A stretch of DNA of 36,182 nucleotides from positions 1-36,182 of the IMG/VR virus record IMGVR_UViG_3300012920_000112, one strand, 5' to 3'. Origin of the DNA: a virus. This document shows, one piece after another, positions 1-9,938 of this stretch. A program made the translations under genes and the position numbers. The notes under the pieces are model-generated. The model had not been told where the DNA came from. It did not search any database and saw only the letters and a program-made list of their open reading frames with translations. Numbering within the stretch: the stretch's first letter is position 1; every line of letters begins with the position of its first letter.

Positions 1-174
1 AACAATGCTTTATACACTGCAAACTTTACACCACCCACACAGCCACTGACTGCAATCACAAATACAGCGCTACTAACCTGTAATGATAGTCATGTAATTA
101 ATGATGAGAGCGCTAACGGCGTCGTTCTAACACGTACCGGTGAAACAATTGCTACTAAGTTTAATCCATTTTGA
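1..174 (+). CDS. C-terminal end of a LamG-like tail structural protein (partial)
   Basis: An open frame runs from base 1 to a TGA at 172-174 and gives the last 57 residues of a protein whose start lies outside the window. The tail has the pattern ANFTPPTQPLTAI...LLTC..., followed by a DGVVL-like stretch; this closing segment is common after concanavalin A/LamG-like domains in marine T4-like phage structural proteins. It ends 18 nt before the next fibre gene, in line with membership of the same late structural block. Function beyond virion or fibre component cannot be read from this fragment. Confidence 0.7.
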   Translation, partial: NNALYTANFTPPTQPLTAITNTALLTCNDSHVINDESANGVVLTRTGETIATKFNPF

Positions 175-192
175 TCATAAGGATATTGAAGT

Positions 193-3100
193 TTGCCAAC
201 TATATCATTAATAAACGATTCTAGTGCTCTACCTGCTGGACTGGCAGCCGAAGTAGGCGATGAAGCTTTTGTAAGAGACAACAGTGTAAGATACAGGTTT
301 GTAGACTTATCACAAGTATCATCTCAATCATTTTCATTTGATAGCAATGTTGGAGTTTTACATGATGCTTCCGTAACAAGTTCATTTGAAAGTGATGGAA
401 AATTTAGTCTTTCTTATTGGACTTATCTCGCTAAACAAACATCCTCACCTATTCTATCTTTTAATCAAGACTCAAGTCAGGTTGAAGTATCATTCACTAA
501 TAGAGGAACTTCAGATGTTGATGGTACGATAGATTCTGGTCATAGAGTGTATCCGACAAGTCCTTTCTTAGCGAGTTCTTTTCCAGTTCGTTCTCCAGAT
601 TCAGCTGAAATTCCTAACGATGGATCTATTTGGAGTGGAGACAGTGGAGTAGTTACTATTAATAAGTTGAGAGGAAACAGTTCTTCTTTTGATAGTGCCG
701 TTAAAGTACCTTTTACTATACAATCTTTTCAAAAAGACGTATCTTCATTCAGCGGAAATGACAGAGGAGTAAATCAAAAAGACAACTGGGGTCTTGTAAG
801 TATAGATGGTGTTATAAGAGTAAGTTCACAAGAAGTTATATGGCAAGGCGTAAAGCATCGTCCTCAAAACGATTCCAATTCAGACTTACAAACTCAGATT
901 GTGAGTGAAAGATCTGCACAGGATTGGGCTCACAACGGTGTTATTCACGACAGTAATAGTAACTTAAAACTGTATAGATCTGAAGTAGCGTACGATTTAG
1001 TTCACGATGAAAGGTATAGTCATGATGCCGGTGAGCTTTCTATAGATGATTTTCGCACAGACAGAGACGCAGCTTTTAAAGTTCAAGCTTACTTTCCTGG
1101 AGCAACTGGTGGTGCAGACGCAGTACTATTTACATTAGGATCAAATCCTGGTGACAAGACTGAGATTCGTCACGATGCTAGTAGTGGACAAATAGAAGTA
1201 GTTTGCCGACAGTTATCAGGATCATTTAACGCCTCATCATTGTTTACTGGTCAATTCAGAGATGTAGCTTGGGAAATACAAATCAATCCTGCTAGATTCT
1301 CTCTATATGTTGACGGCATAAAGAAATTAGAACTAACAAATATAAATCCTCTTACAAACTATAGGTGGGCTGAAGGCGCTGGAACAGGAATTGCAAACAT
1401 AGGAGTTACTAACTCTGCAGATGTTACTTATCAACCGAATCACTACAACAGTGTAAAAGCCGCATACAATAACTTAATAGATGCTACTCGAGTAGAGAAC
1501 GGTAACGTATTCGTGAACACGTCACTGAATGACGCTCGAACTTACTTCAAAGTTAACACTGTTATTCCGGTTGGTTCGAATAAATTTTATTATTGGGAAA
1601 ATAGATGGACAGGTAATAACCTTTATTCGGACGGAAAGTATTGGACTTATGGTTATAACTACATAGTTGACGCGAGGTGGAACGGTCAAGCACAAGGCAC
1701 CAATCAAGTTGGACCCCGTGTTATTTCAAATGACGATTTAAGAGGTGAGTATTTAAATCCTAATACTACAGTAAGTAATCCTTCTGATCCTCATGAAGGA
1801 GAGCTTATGAAGAGACTAGACGTTTACACTAGTTTTCTTTATGAGAGGTCAGGGTATCACTATTCGTATATATTTGATGTCTCTAATGGAATATGTTATT
1901 CTATTATGAGAGGCTTAATGAGTGGAACAACATACATCAGAACAATGCCTAACTTACACGCTGCTGCTTTAGGATACACTCCTGGTGTGAGTAATGGAGG
2001 AGACCCAGCACTAGACAATCCTGGATATAACATCGCCTTCAACGAGCATAGATGGATATACACTAGTGCAAGTGATGGTAGAGAAACGAATCAAGGAAGA
2101 TGGATAAGAAAAGGAGACGGCGAGGCCGACGTAGGACTAATTCTTAATCCTGACAGTTGGAAGTACAGACCACTCAAGATGTTAAAAAGACTTAAACAAT
2201 TGATTGATGGGAATCCAGCATTAAGTGCATGGAATGGCGCTTTTTCTGGTCAACCTAGTGGTTATACTTACGACATTACAAACGCTGGTATTGAGGGTGC
2301 GTACGCATCTGCAGCTCCTCATATTTCACCTTGGTATACCATAAGTGGTTACCCTAAATTAAAATACTTTCCTCAAAAACTAAAAGGATTAAGCTCAAGT
2401 CCAATGAAAATAGGAACTGGTAGAGTTTCAATTAATCCTCTTTCTGAACACGGCAGTGATTACGCAAATAAATATGTGGCCAAGACTGGAGGGACTATAA
2501 GAACAGTAAGTGAAGGAACTTATCCAGACTTATCTTATTATATTAGAACTGTTGTACAAGACGGTGACTGCTTATTGCTTCAACCTGGAACTTACAGCAT
2601 AGGTATAGATGACGGTCAAGGCTCTAACGATTACTTTGAGCAGATAACTGACTATAACAGATTCTTAAGCACTCCTTTCTTTAAGAAAAAATTTCTGATA
2701 TGTGGAAACACGGATGTTCCAAGTAGTGTACACATCAACTGGTACCCTTATGGATACAACACTTCTACTCCAATAACTTATCACTATGTACGTGCACCTT
2801 TCTTTGGAAAGAACGCCGATGATAGAAACGGTCTAGCATTCTTGTCAATGAAAAGATTTTTTGGTTCATACTACCAAGATGCGGTATCAATATTTTTTGA
2901 CGATAAAGGAGCAAAAGCAGAAAAAGTAATATTCGATCTCGGCAGTAAAGAAACATACCCATACACTACATATTATCACTTAACAATGTCTTATGATGAA
3001 GTAGAGCGTTTCTATAACAACATCTACGCTGGAAAACCTTTCAGAACATTAAGAGACTGTCACTTTAAAAACTATGGTGAGTTTAGAGATAATCGTAATA

Positions 3101-4653
3101 AAGACATCACGGGTAGTTCAAGCTACACAGTAGGTCACACTATATACATAGAAAACTTAGCGTTTGAAAATGAAGATGTTCGAACTCAGTTGCACAACAA
3201 TAATTTTGACTCAAACGGATATCTTATAGATGAAGTTACATTTGATGATTCAAACACTGCGCATGATGTAAACTTTAGAGGATACACTCACAGCTTTAAC
3301 GTAAAACCGAGATCTTATGCTGGTATTTACAGCCGGCCAAATACTTTCCAGTCTGATAAAGCTGAAGTTTTGTCACTAATAGATCAAGATTCTAACGTAG
3401 TTTTACTTGACGCCAGACATCCTCCTTTAGAACTATTAAAAATAGATGACAGAGGTATAATCACTACTTCTACAGATAACGGCATAAGTTCTATTCAAGC
3501 AACTCAACCTAACTTCAATGTTGATCAATGGACATTCAATACTCTAGAATGGGATCCTTCCACAAACATTGCTACTCTAAGTGTGAATGGTGAGAGCGGC
3601 GGAGAGATCTCAAATTTCTTAGACAGTGTCTATATAAACCAAACTAAAATGTTAATAGGAGGTGAGGTTCACTTTAATTCATCAACAAATCCTCATTTTA
3701 CTCATAAATTTTTTGCTGAACCTAACGTCGTAAAAGACTTAAAGTTGCAAACAGACGACAGTTTCTCTTCTATACCGTTTACTGTACCTAATCTAGAACC
3801 AGATGAAAAACCCGAAACGGTTATCATAACTGGTCTATCTTCAATAGATCCCTCTATACAAACAACTATAGGAACTGGTACTCTCACCTTTCAAGAATTT
3901 AGCCCATTCACTGGTGAAGAAAGAGATTGGAAAAAAATCGGAGTTGTTCGACCAACGTATCATGACGTTGCTATTATTAATCCGTTCACTGACGCTGTCT
4001 ATGGCACCGGCACTGATCCAGGGAGAGCTCCAGAAGGAGATGAAGGAGTCGGTAGATTGAGTGATGATCTACATCATGGTGCTGATTCTGTTGGACTTAC
4101 AAAAGAAGTATTTGCTGCTTATGACAGTGACTTCTTAACAGGTGTAAGTGATAGTTCAAACAGTTTGTTTGATGTGGAAGTTGTACTCGCTGAAAGAGAT
4201 GCAAATAATAAACTTCTGCAATGGAGACACGAAATAAATAATGTTGAGCGTACAGCTATAGTAGGAAAAGATAGTAGTGGTTATAGATTCATTATAAGAA
4301 AAATAGATAGAGACTACACTAAAGCAACTCGGCCAACCGCAATGGTGAGATTTATTCCTTCATTTGCAAGTGGAATTGACGATAGTAACTTTCCAGCTGG
4401 TCCACAAACAAGTTATATGCAGAACGTTTCTGGAACAATAGGAATAGAACATATAGATGTTAATTACGACAGGTTTGGTGCAGATATTAATAGAACTGGT
4501 TTGTTTCAAAATGTTTCTAGATTTGTGGAAGTAAGACCACTTCCTATTGATAGAAATCCAAGTATGTATACGTATGATAGTGAACCAGCATCAAGATTCA
4601 ATCCTAAACTTGCTCTCGTTGAATTCGATAGCATAGGAGCATTACCATTATGA
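193..4653 (+). CDS. Large LamG-domain tail fibre/virion protein, 1486 aa
   Basis: This very large, Ser/Asn/Asp-rich, beta-structured protein has no signal peptide or membrane segment, as expected for a phage fibre or adhesin. LamG/concanavalin-like stretches are visible at about residues 35-110, 280-385 (ending in LYVDGIKKLEL) and 1070-1185 (TLSVNGESGG, then IGG). Around residues 766-805 a segment with DGDCLLLQPGTY resembles the opening of right-handed beta-helix (pectate-lyase-like) domains. The start is TTG, preceded by AAGGA at 179-183 with about 9 nt spacing; no better ATG lies nearby. The stop overlaps the next gene by 4 nt (ATGA). The role in host recognition is inferred from domain type and neighbours, not from a recognised receptor-binding family. 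Confidence 0.85.
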   Translation: MPTISLINDSSALPAGLAAEVGDEAFVRDNSVRYRFVDLSQVSSQSFSFDSNVGVLHDASVTSSFESDGKFSLSYWTYLAKQTSSPILSFNQDSSQVEVSFTNRGTSDVDGTIDSGHRVYPTSPFLASSFPVRSPDSAEIPNDGSIWSGDSGVVTINKLRGNSSSFDSAVKVPFTIQSFQKDVSSFSGNDRGVNQKDNWGLVSIDGVIRVSSQEVIWQGVKHRPQNDSNSDLQTQIVSERSAQDWAHNGVIHDSNSNLKLYRSEVAYDLVHDERYSHDAGELSIDDFRTDRDAAFKVQAYFPGATGGADAVLFTLGSNPGDKTEIRHDASSGQIEVVCRQLSGSFNASSLFTGQFRDVAWEIQINPARFSLYVDGIKKLELTNINPLTNYRWAEGAGTGIANIGVTNSADVTYQPNHYNSVKAAYNNLIDATRVENGNVFVNTSLNDARTYFKVNTVIPVGSNKFYYWENRWTGNNLYSDGKYWTYGYNYIVDARWNGQAQGTNQVGPRVISNDDLRGEYLNPNTTVSNPSDPHEGELMKRLDVYTSFLYERSGYHYSYIFDVSNGICYSIMRGLMSGTTYIRTMPNLHAAALGYTPGVSNGGDPALDNPGYNIAFNEHRWIYTSASDGRETNQGRWIRKGDGEADVGLILNPDSWKYRPLKMLKRLKQLIDGNPALSAWNGAFSGQPSGYTYDITNAGIEGAYASAAPHISPWYTISGYPKLKYFPQKLKGLSSSPMKIGTGRVSINPLSEHGSDYANKYVAKTGGTIRTVSEGTYPDLSYYIRTVVQDGDCLLLQPGTYSIGIDDGQGSNDYFEQITDYNRFLSTPFFKKKFLICGNTDVPSSVHINWYPYGYNTSTPITYHYVRAPFFGKNADDRNGLAFLSMKRFFGSYYQDAVSIFFDDKGAKAEKVIFDLGSKETYPYTTYYHLTMSYDEVERFYNNIYAGKPFRTLRDCHFKNYGEFRDNRNKDITGSSSYTVGHTIYIENLAFENEDVRTQLHNNNFDSNGYLIDEVTFDDSNTAHDVNFRGYTHSFNVKPRSYAGIYSRPNTFQSDKAEVLSLIDQDSNVVLLDARHPPLELLKIDDRGIITTSTDNGISSIQATQPNFNVDQWTFNTLEWDPSTNIATLSVNGESGGEISNFLDSVYINQTKMLIGGEVHFNSSTNPHFTHKFFAEPNVVKDLKLQTDDSFSSIPFTVPNLEPDEKPETVIITGLSSIDPSIQTTIGTGTLTFQEFSPFTGEERDWKKIGVVRPTYHDVAIINPFTDAVYGTGTDPGRAPEGDEGVGRLSDDLHHGADSVGLTKEVFAAYDSDFLTGVSDSSNSLFDVEVVLAERDANNKLLQWRHEINNVERTAIVGKDSSGYRFIIRKIDRDYTKATRPTAMVRFIPSFASGIDDSNFPAGPQTSYMQNVSGTIGIEHIDVNYDRFGADINRTGLFQNVSRFVEVRPLPIDRNPSMYTYDSEPASRFNPKLALVEFDSIGALPL

Positions 4654-7124
4654 CGTTTACAGATGATGAAATAAAACAATATGCTACTGCTAAGGTAGGA
4701 ACAGTTTTATACACTTACACTCCTTATGGTTGGAAAAATATTGGAGTTGTTGACAATGTTCCATTTGATAGGGACAGCAATGGAAGGTTAGTGCCAGTTA
4801 CACCCGATGGTTATGATCCAGTTGCAGATGCTGTAACTCCAGTCGTAAATCTTGCTGAAGTAGATGAAAACGGTGATCCTATAACATGGAGACATCTTAC
4901 AAGTACAAAGGTGATGCAGCCTTCCACAAACAGAAGTCGTAAAGACTATGCTACAATATTTACAGATGGTTATCAGAAGACTATTGTTCCTAGAAAAAGG
5001 AATGAGACTGAAACAAAGAGTGATCCCGGACATGATGTTGGTCAAAGGTTTATAGTAAGGTTTGAAACTACAAACCAACCTCACTTTGCATTTGACTCTC
5101 ATTCAGAAAACTTTTTGATTCGAAGAGATAGCGATGGAGTTATTATTGATCCTGTAGATCATTACTTCGACTTAAGTGTTGCTGCAGATGGCGCATCTGT
5201 TATACGTGCTAGCAGTATATTAGCACTCAAATTATTCACTTTAGGTGTGCCTTTAGTTAGTTACAGAAAAACAACACCAGATGGATTTCAGCGAGCGCCT
5301 TCTCCTACTGGAATGGACTTTTCTGCAGACGGTAAAACTTTATTTTTATTAAGTGCTGGTAAACTTACAGGCTACAACTTAACAACACCGTTTGATCTTA
5401 TGAGTGCACAAACAACTCAACCTTCTAGCTTCGATGTATCACCAAACATATCTCCAACATCGGCTGGAGTTGTTGTTAACTCTAATGGAAGATTAGTTTA
5501 TATTCTTGACACCACTATGAAGAAAGTGTATGAATTTGATTTAGACGTAGCGAACGATGTTAGTACAATGATATTCAGATCAAACTTTTATAACAATCCA
5601 GAAGATATAGGTGAAAAGACTATCCTTACAACTGACGGAAAATTCATGTATTCACTGTGTTGCTACAAGTATACTGAGAATTCTCAAATAAAAAGGTATC
5701 CTCTGACTGAACCATATAGTGTTTCAACTGCTACAAACCATGCGGACATAGATACAGACTTTCCAAACGCACGTGATTACAGGATTTTTAGTGGTTATCC
5801 TAGTTGGACTGAAAGAAATATCCAAGGCGCTCAAGCGCAATACTCTGGCGGATGGAGAACAATATATGATCACTATGGAAAATTAAGAGACTTTCACTTA
5901 AAAGAAGATGGAACAGAAATATTTACTATATCAGAGTGTGCATCTGTAAACGGAGAGATTAAGCGCTATGAACTTAATACGGCATATGATCAGAGCTCTT
6001 CAAGCAACGTAACTACAATTGTACACACTATTGGTTCAACAGCACCAGAAGACTTTGAAAGAAATCAAAAAGAAAACGGTGTTCAAGCGATGCACATCAG
6101 TCCTGATGGAACAAAGATGTTTATTCTTGACACATCATCTCGATCTATTGTTCAGTACAATATGCAGACAGCGTTTGACATTGGATCTATTAACACTGGT
6201 AACTTATTGAAAAACGTACCTAAAACTCTTGATGCTTTTGGATATGATGAGATCCTTCAACTTTCAGATATTCCTGCGGTTGCGTCATCTCCACCTGGAA
6301 ACTTAACGCCCAATCACCCTGATGATACAGGTTTCTCTCAATCTACTTATCAAGACTTTTCACTTATAAGAGACATGCAGTTCAATGCAGCTGGAACTAA
6401 ACTCTATGTTTCAAATGATCATAAGATATATGAGTACAATCTAACAACTGCATATTCTATTTCATCTGCATTATTTTCAAGATCACACAGTCAATATCAA
6501 ACTCACCTTGAAAATAAAAATGGAACTGCAAACTTTCATTATGATTCTGGAGGAAGAATTTATATTTCAGATGCCAGTGATGACATCATTCGTGAGTTTG
6601 GTCTTGATTCTCATATAGGAACTGGAACTTCGCAGTTTGTTGAAAAGGTCCTTGATGTAGATATTTCAAATCCAAAAGATATTGATATGAGTTCAGCAGA
6701 CAGCAGTATTTTTATAAGTGGAACCGGAAGTGTATCTAAGTTTCCTTCTGCAGGAACTGCCTTTAGAATAGAAAAATATAATATGTCAACTCCTGGAAAA
6801 TTACATTCGGCTGCACTTGCAGATAGTTACTATAATGATAACTTAGTGGCTACAGGTGATGGGATTGTGTTTAACCAAGATATGACAAAAGCATTCATAG
6901 CTGGAAACGACGGTAGAGCACAAAGAATAAAAACATTGGAAGTTGACTCAGCACTATCGAATGCAATTGTTTCTCCTGATGAGTATGATCTTAGATCGAC
7001 AAATAACAATGATGATATCAAAGGAATAAGGTGGAATTCAACTGGAACTGAATTCACTGTCACCGGTGCAGATTTAGAAGAAACATATAAAACAAGTACT
7101 CCATACAGGATAACTCTTATATAA
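4650..7124 (+). CDS. Beta-propeller-like tail fibre protein, 824 aa
   Basis: From about residue 214 to the C-terminus the protein consists of some eight to ten degenerate repeats of about 45-60 residues. Their form is F-x-x-DGTKLY-V/I-(L)...-I-x-x-Y-x-L-x-T-A-Y-D-I-x-S-A; clear copies begin at GMDFSADGKTLFLL, AMHISPDGTKMFIL and DMQFNAAGTKLYVS. This is the pattern of beta-propeller blades found in marine phage tail proteins. The first 200 residues form a separate N-terminal region that shares a short motif (LAE-D-N...WRH) with the C-terminus of the preceding fibre. The start codon sits inside the previous stop (ATGA), so translation is probably coupled. Likely a distal fibre or baseplate-attached adhesin. 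Confidence 0.82.
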   Translation: MTFTDDEIKQYATAKVGTVLYTYTPYGWKNIGVVDNVPFDRDSNGRLVPVTPDGYDPVADAVTPVVNLAEVDENGDPITWRHLTSTKVMQPSTNRSRKDYATIFTDGYQKTIVPRKRNETETKSDPGHDVGQRFIVRFETTNQPHFAFDSHSENFLIRRDSDGVIIDPVDHYFDLSVAADGASVIRASSILALKLFTLGVPLVSYRKTTPDGFQRAPSPTGMDFSADGKTLFLLSAGKLTGYNLTTPFDLMSAQTTQPSSFDVSPNISPTSAGVVVNSNGRLVYILDTTMKKVYEFDLDVANDVSTMIFRSNFYNNPEDIGEKTILTTDGKFMYSLCCYKYTENSQIKRYPLTEPYSVSTATNHADIDTDFPNARDYRIFSGYPSWTERNIQGAQAQYSGGWRTIYDHYGKLRDFHLKEDGTEIFTISECASVNGEIKRYELNTAYDQSSSSNVTTIVHTIGSTAPEDFERNQKENGVQAMHISPDGTKMFILDTSSRSIVQYNMQTAFDIGSINTGNLLKNVPKTLDAFGYDEILQLSDIPAVASSPPGNLTPNHPDDTGFSQSTYQDFSLIRDMQFNAAGTKLYVSNDHKIYEYNLTTAYSISSALFSRSHSQYQTHLENKNGTANFHYDSGGRIYISDASDDIIREFGLDSHIGTGTSQFVEKVLDVDISNPKDIDMSSADSSIFISGTGSVSKFPSAGTAFRIEKYNMSTPGKLHSAALADSYYNDNLVATGDGIVFNQDMTKAFIAGNDGRAQRIKTLEVDSALSNAIVSPDEYDLRSTNNNDDIKGIRWNSTGTEFTVTGADLEETYKTSTPYRITLI

Positions 7125-7127
7125 ATA
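7120..7127 (+). promoter_or_regulatory. T4-type late promoter TATAAATA
   Basis: An exact TATAAATA lies 21 nt before the ATG at 7149 and overlaps the end of the preceding gene. T4-like phages use TATAAATA as the -10 element for late transcription by the gp55 sigma factor with no -35 element. Its position just before a structural gene supports the call. Confidence 0.7.
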
Positions 7128-7148
7128 GTAGAAAATAGAGGGTAACTA

Positions 7149-8279
7149 ATGTCAAGAACGTCAAAAGTAGCGCAAGCATTTTCAAGTACTGGTGTACTCG
7201 CTAACGCGACTAAAGCTACTGGTGCAGAAGCACTTGGAGATAGAGATGACTTTGCGCCGTACTGGGACAGTAATGGAACTTACTTAGACAGACCAACATT
7301 TTCAACACAACAAACATTCGGACAGAGTGATTCAGCTGGAGGCAGAGTGCTTAATAGAATTACGTTATCTCCAACTGCAGTGGATCCTGAAGGATTTCCA
7401 CTAACTTATAGTGTTGATACGATACCGTCCGATCCGACACAGTTAGACTCTGTTAGTGTTACAGGTAATAGTTTTACATTTACTCCTGCTTTTGGTCTTA
7501 ATGGTGATTCTCAAAATAATGATGGAAGTTTTAAAGCTCGCCTTAGAGCATCTGACGGACCAAGAGACGTTTTAGATGTTGTTACATTTACGTTAAGCTA
7601 TACAGAAAATATGCACGTTCCTGCAGGAACAACCTTACTCTTAGGATTAAGCTTTGATGGTGGTGTACTTGGCAAAACAGGTTCTTGGGCAACTCCAACT
7701 GGAGGACCGGGTACATATAACACTTCAGGTGGAGTTTTAAATGGTGGTTACGGATCAAACATCTCTGGATCAATTACAGTAAATGAATTATCACAGGCAG
7801 GATCAGGCGCCGGAAAAACATATGTAGCGTGGTATAAAGGATCTCAGACTAACGGAACAAACAGTGTGTACTCTCCTGGTGTTCCAATCTTTGGTCATAC
7901 GACTGGATCAGTACATATGGGATTTGGACTTGAAGATGGTGTTCTATGTGTTTGTGGTGGTAGTGCTGCGACTAAAGGAACGACTAATTTAGCTACCGAT
8001 ACTTGGAGAATGATGGCTTTCACCTATTCAAGTTCCGGTGAAATTGTAAACGGTTGGTGTGATAATGGTAGTGGAACTATGGTAAATGAAATCGTAGACA
8101 AAGATTGTAGTAGTAGTTCAGCTTATAACTATATAAATCATTTCCTCAATGGTTACAGTTATGGTGGCTATCAACAACCTACCGCCGCCGACAACATGCA
8201 GGTCTTTGATAATATTTTAACTCAATCACAAATTCAAGCTATCTTTGACAAAGGCGGCGGGACCAATGGAGGCAACTAG
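7149..8279 (+). CDS. Cadherin-like plus LamG tail fibre protein, 376 aa
   Basis: Residues 50-155 (TAVDPEGFPLTYSV, FTFTPAFG, FKARLRASDG) have the shape of a cadherin/Ig-like repeat with Ca-binding-style D-P-E-G and A-S-D-G motifs. Residues 160-376 look like a LamG/concanavalin domain (LLLGLSFDGG..., then TYVAWYKGS and WRMMAFTY) ending in a Gly-rich tail. No signal peptide. A late promoter precedes it. The stop codon TAG directly abuts the ATG of the next gene in the same frame; GGAGG at 8268-8272 would serve that gene. Role: virion or fibre component, inferred from architecture and operon. Confidence 0.8.
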   Translation: MSRTSKVAQAFSSTGVLANATKATGAEALGDRDDFAPYWDSNGTYLDRPTFSTQQTFGQSDSAGGRVLNRITLSPTAVDPEGFPLTYSVDTIPSDPTQLDSVSVTGNSFTFTPAFGLNGDSQNNDGSFKARLRASDGPRDVLDVVTFTLSYTENMHVPAGTTLLLGLSFDGGVLGKTGSWATPTGGPGTYNTSGGVLNGGYGSNISGSITVNELSQAGSGAGKTYVAWYKGSQTNGTNSVYSPGVPIFGHTTGSVHMGFGLEDGVLCVCGGSAATKGTTNLATDTWRMMAFTYSSSGEIVNGWCDNGSGTMVNEIVDKDCSSSSAYNYINHFLNGYSYGGYQQPTAADNMQVFDNILTQSQIQAIFDKGGGTNGGN

Positions 8280-9932
8280 ATGGTTTCACTAACTGATTTA
8301 AGAGGGACGGTAACAGGAGGAGTAGATTCCGCCTCAACGATATCACTCATACAAAACACTGTTGATTCGAGCTACGTATCACTGAGATCAGCAGGTGCAG
8401 AATTAGATTCAAGTTCAGTGATGGGTATTGTTAACACTTCTAGTATTGTTCCCATTGCAGACTCTTCTTTGAGTCTAGGTAGTTCTTCTCATAAATTTAA
8501 AGAACTCTACCTTTCGGCTGGAACCCTTCACTTAGGAGATAAAGAATTTAAGAAGAAAGATATTCTTGACTTTGATATGTCTATTGAACCAGAAACAATG
8601 ACTATTAGTGTTGATGTTGACGCTGCAGGAGCTATGCCTCCTTGGCTCTGGTCTTGGGACGTGACTTCAAACATACCATACGCAAGATCAAGAATTAGAA
8701 ATCAAACTCAGGTTAATGTTCCTTTGTATCATGATGGAACATACACTATTAATAACTTTACTGCGCACTCAACGTACGGCAATGCAACACAACCTCATAA
8801 GATATATTTAAAATGGATTGATGGTGCTGGCACTCAGAACATTCCTTCTTGGTCAACATCTACTCTTAACGTACAAGGTGTATCAATGGACGGAGTAAGA
8901 GGAGGAGCAGCAACAGAAGTGCAGAGACTGAACATCAATGTTCCTGCAGAAGGTGTTGGAACTCCAACACTTACTCCTCCAACATTAACTTACAATATCG
9001 GTGCCGCTGGTGGTCAATATGTTTATAGTGGAATAGCAACTGGAGCAAACACTGATATTGGTCCTCTTTATAAAGGAGGTACATATACCTTTCAATTAGA
9101 TAGTTCAGCGAATGGACATCCGTTCTATCTTTCAACTGATTCTGCTGGTGCACCATACACAAGCGGAGGATACACTAATGAATACTTAGATGGTGTAACT
9201 GGAAGTAGAGTTAATGGTCCTGGTAGTTTAGTATTCACTGTTCCATCAGATGCACCAAGCTCTCTTATATACAGGTGTGGATTACATGCAGGAATGGTTG
9301 GAAATATTACAATTAAAGATTTAAAACTGGATAGTAACGGAGCGGGTAATCCAATTCTTTATTTTCAACACGATCAAGAGCATCATAAAACTCCAGTTGA
9401 GATAAGGCCAATTCCAGACGCATCATCTCAAATGTGTTTAACTTTTGACGGAACAAAGTTTGTTCCTCAAGACATGAATGTTTATTTACAGAAGACACCA
9501 ATAATGAGAGATGCAGTAAAAGAACTAGCATCAGAGCAGACTACCGCTGAAGTCGCTGCGGGTAACATTGCAACACCTAGTAGTTTAAAAGATATTACTA
9601 TTCAAAGTACAAACTTATCTCAGCAAGGTGATTTAAGTATTGTGGAAGGAACAGCAAGATGGTATCCTCCCTTTAATGCTCAAATAACTGAAGTCATCCC
9701 TCGACTTGGAACAGCTGCAGATGCAACAGTTGGAATTGTTATTGAAAAAAATGATTCTGATCATGCATCATTTTCATTCGGTGCGGGTATAACACAAGTA
9801 ACTCTTGATTCGAACAACAACATTCCTTTTACAATGACCGATAGTGATTACATAACAGTTGATGTTACGTCAATCGGAAATACCAATAAAGGTAAAGATC
9901 TATTAATTCAATTTAGATACAAACAAACTTAA
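8280..9932 (+). CDS. Tail fibre protein with embedded cupredoxin-like domain, 550 aa
   Basis: The N-terminus carries the LSLGSSSHKFKELYLSAGT segment widespread in marine myophage fibre and structural proteins. Residues about 240-350 form a plastocyanin-like domain: GHPFYL (His280) and, after a VFTVPSDAPSS turn, the motif YRCGLHAGMVG with Cys333, His336 and Met339. This is the C-x2-H-x2-M spacing of cupredoxin-like proteins, and together with His280 it gives a full type-1 copper-ligand quartet. The remaining C-terminal 200 residues are beta-rich with no family I recognise. GGAGG lies 7 nt before the ATG. The structural role is well supported; actual copper binding is inference. Confidence 0.8.
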   Translation: MVSLTDLRGTVTGGVDSASTISLIQNTVDSSYVSLRSAGAELDSSSVMGIVNTSSIVPIADSSLSLGSSSHKFKELYLSAGTLHLGDKEFKKKDILDFDMSIEPETMTISVDVDAAGAMPPWLWSWDVTSNIPYARSRIRNQTQVNVPLYHDGTYTINNFTAHSTYGNATQPHKIYLKWIDGAGTQNIPSWSTSTLNVQGVSMDGVRGGAATEVQRLNINVPAEGVGTPTLTPPTLTYNIGAAGGQYVYSGIATGANTDIGPLYKGGTYTFQLDSSANGHPFYLSTDSAGAPYTSGGYTNEYLDGVTGSRVNGPGSLVFTVPSDAPSSLIYRCGLHAGMVGNITIKDLKLDSNGAGNPILYFQHDQEHHKTPVEIRPIPDASSQMCLTFDGTKFVPQDMNVYLQKTPIMRDAVKELASEQTTAEVAAGNIATPSSLKDITIQSTNLSQQGDLSIVEGTARWYPPFNAQITEVIPRLGTAADATVGIVIEKNDSDHASFSFGAGITQVTLDSNNNIPFTMTDSDYITVDVTSIGNTNKGKDLLIQFRYKQT

Positions 9933-9938
9933 AAATCG

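Noticed and set aside
4788-5102. Minus-strand open frames of 60-104 codons within fibre and enzyme genes
   Set aside because: They lie antisense to clearly coding + strand genes, lack ribosome sites and recognisable motifs, and are expected by chance in long genes.
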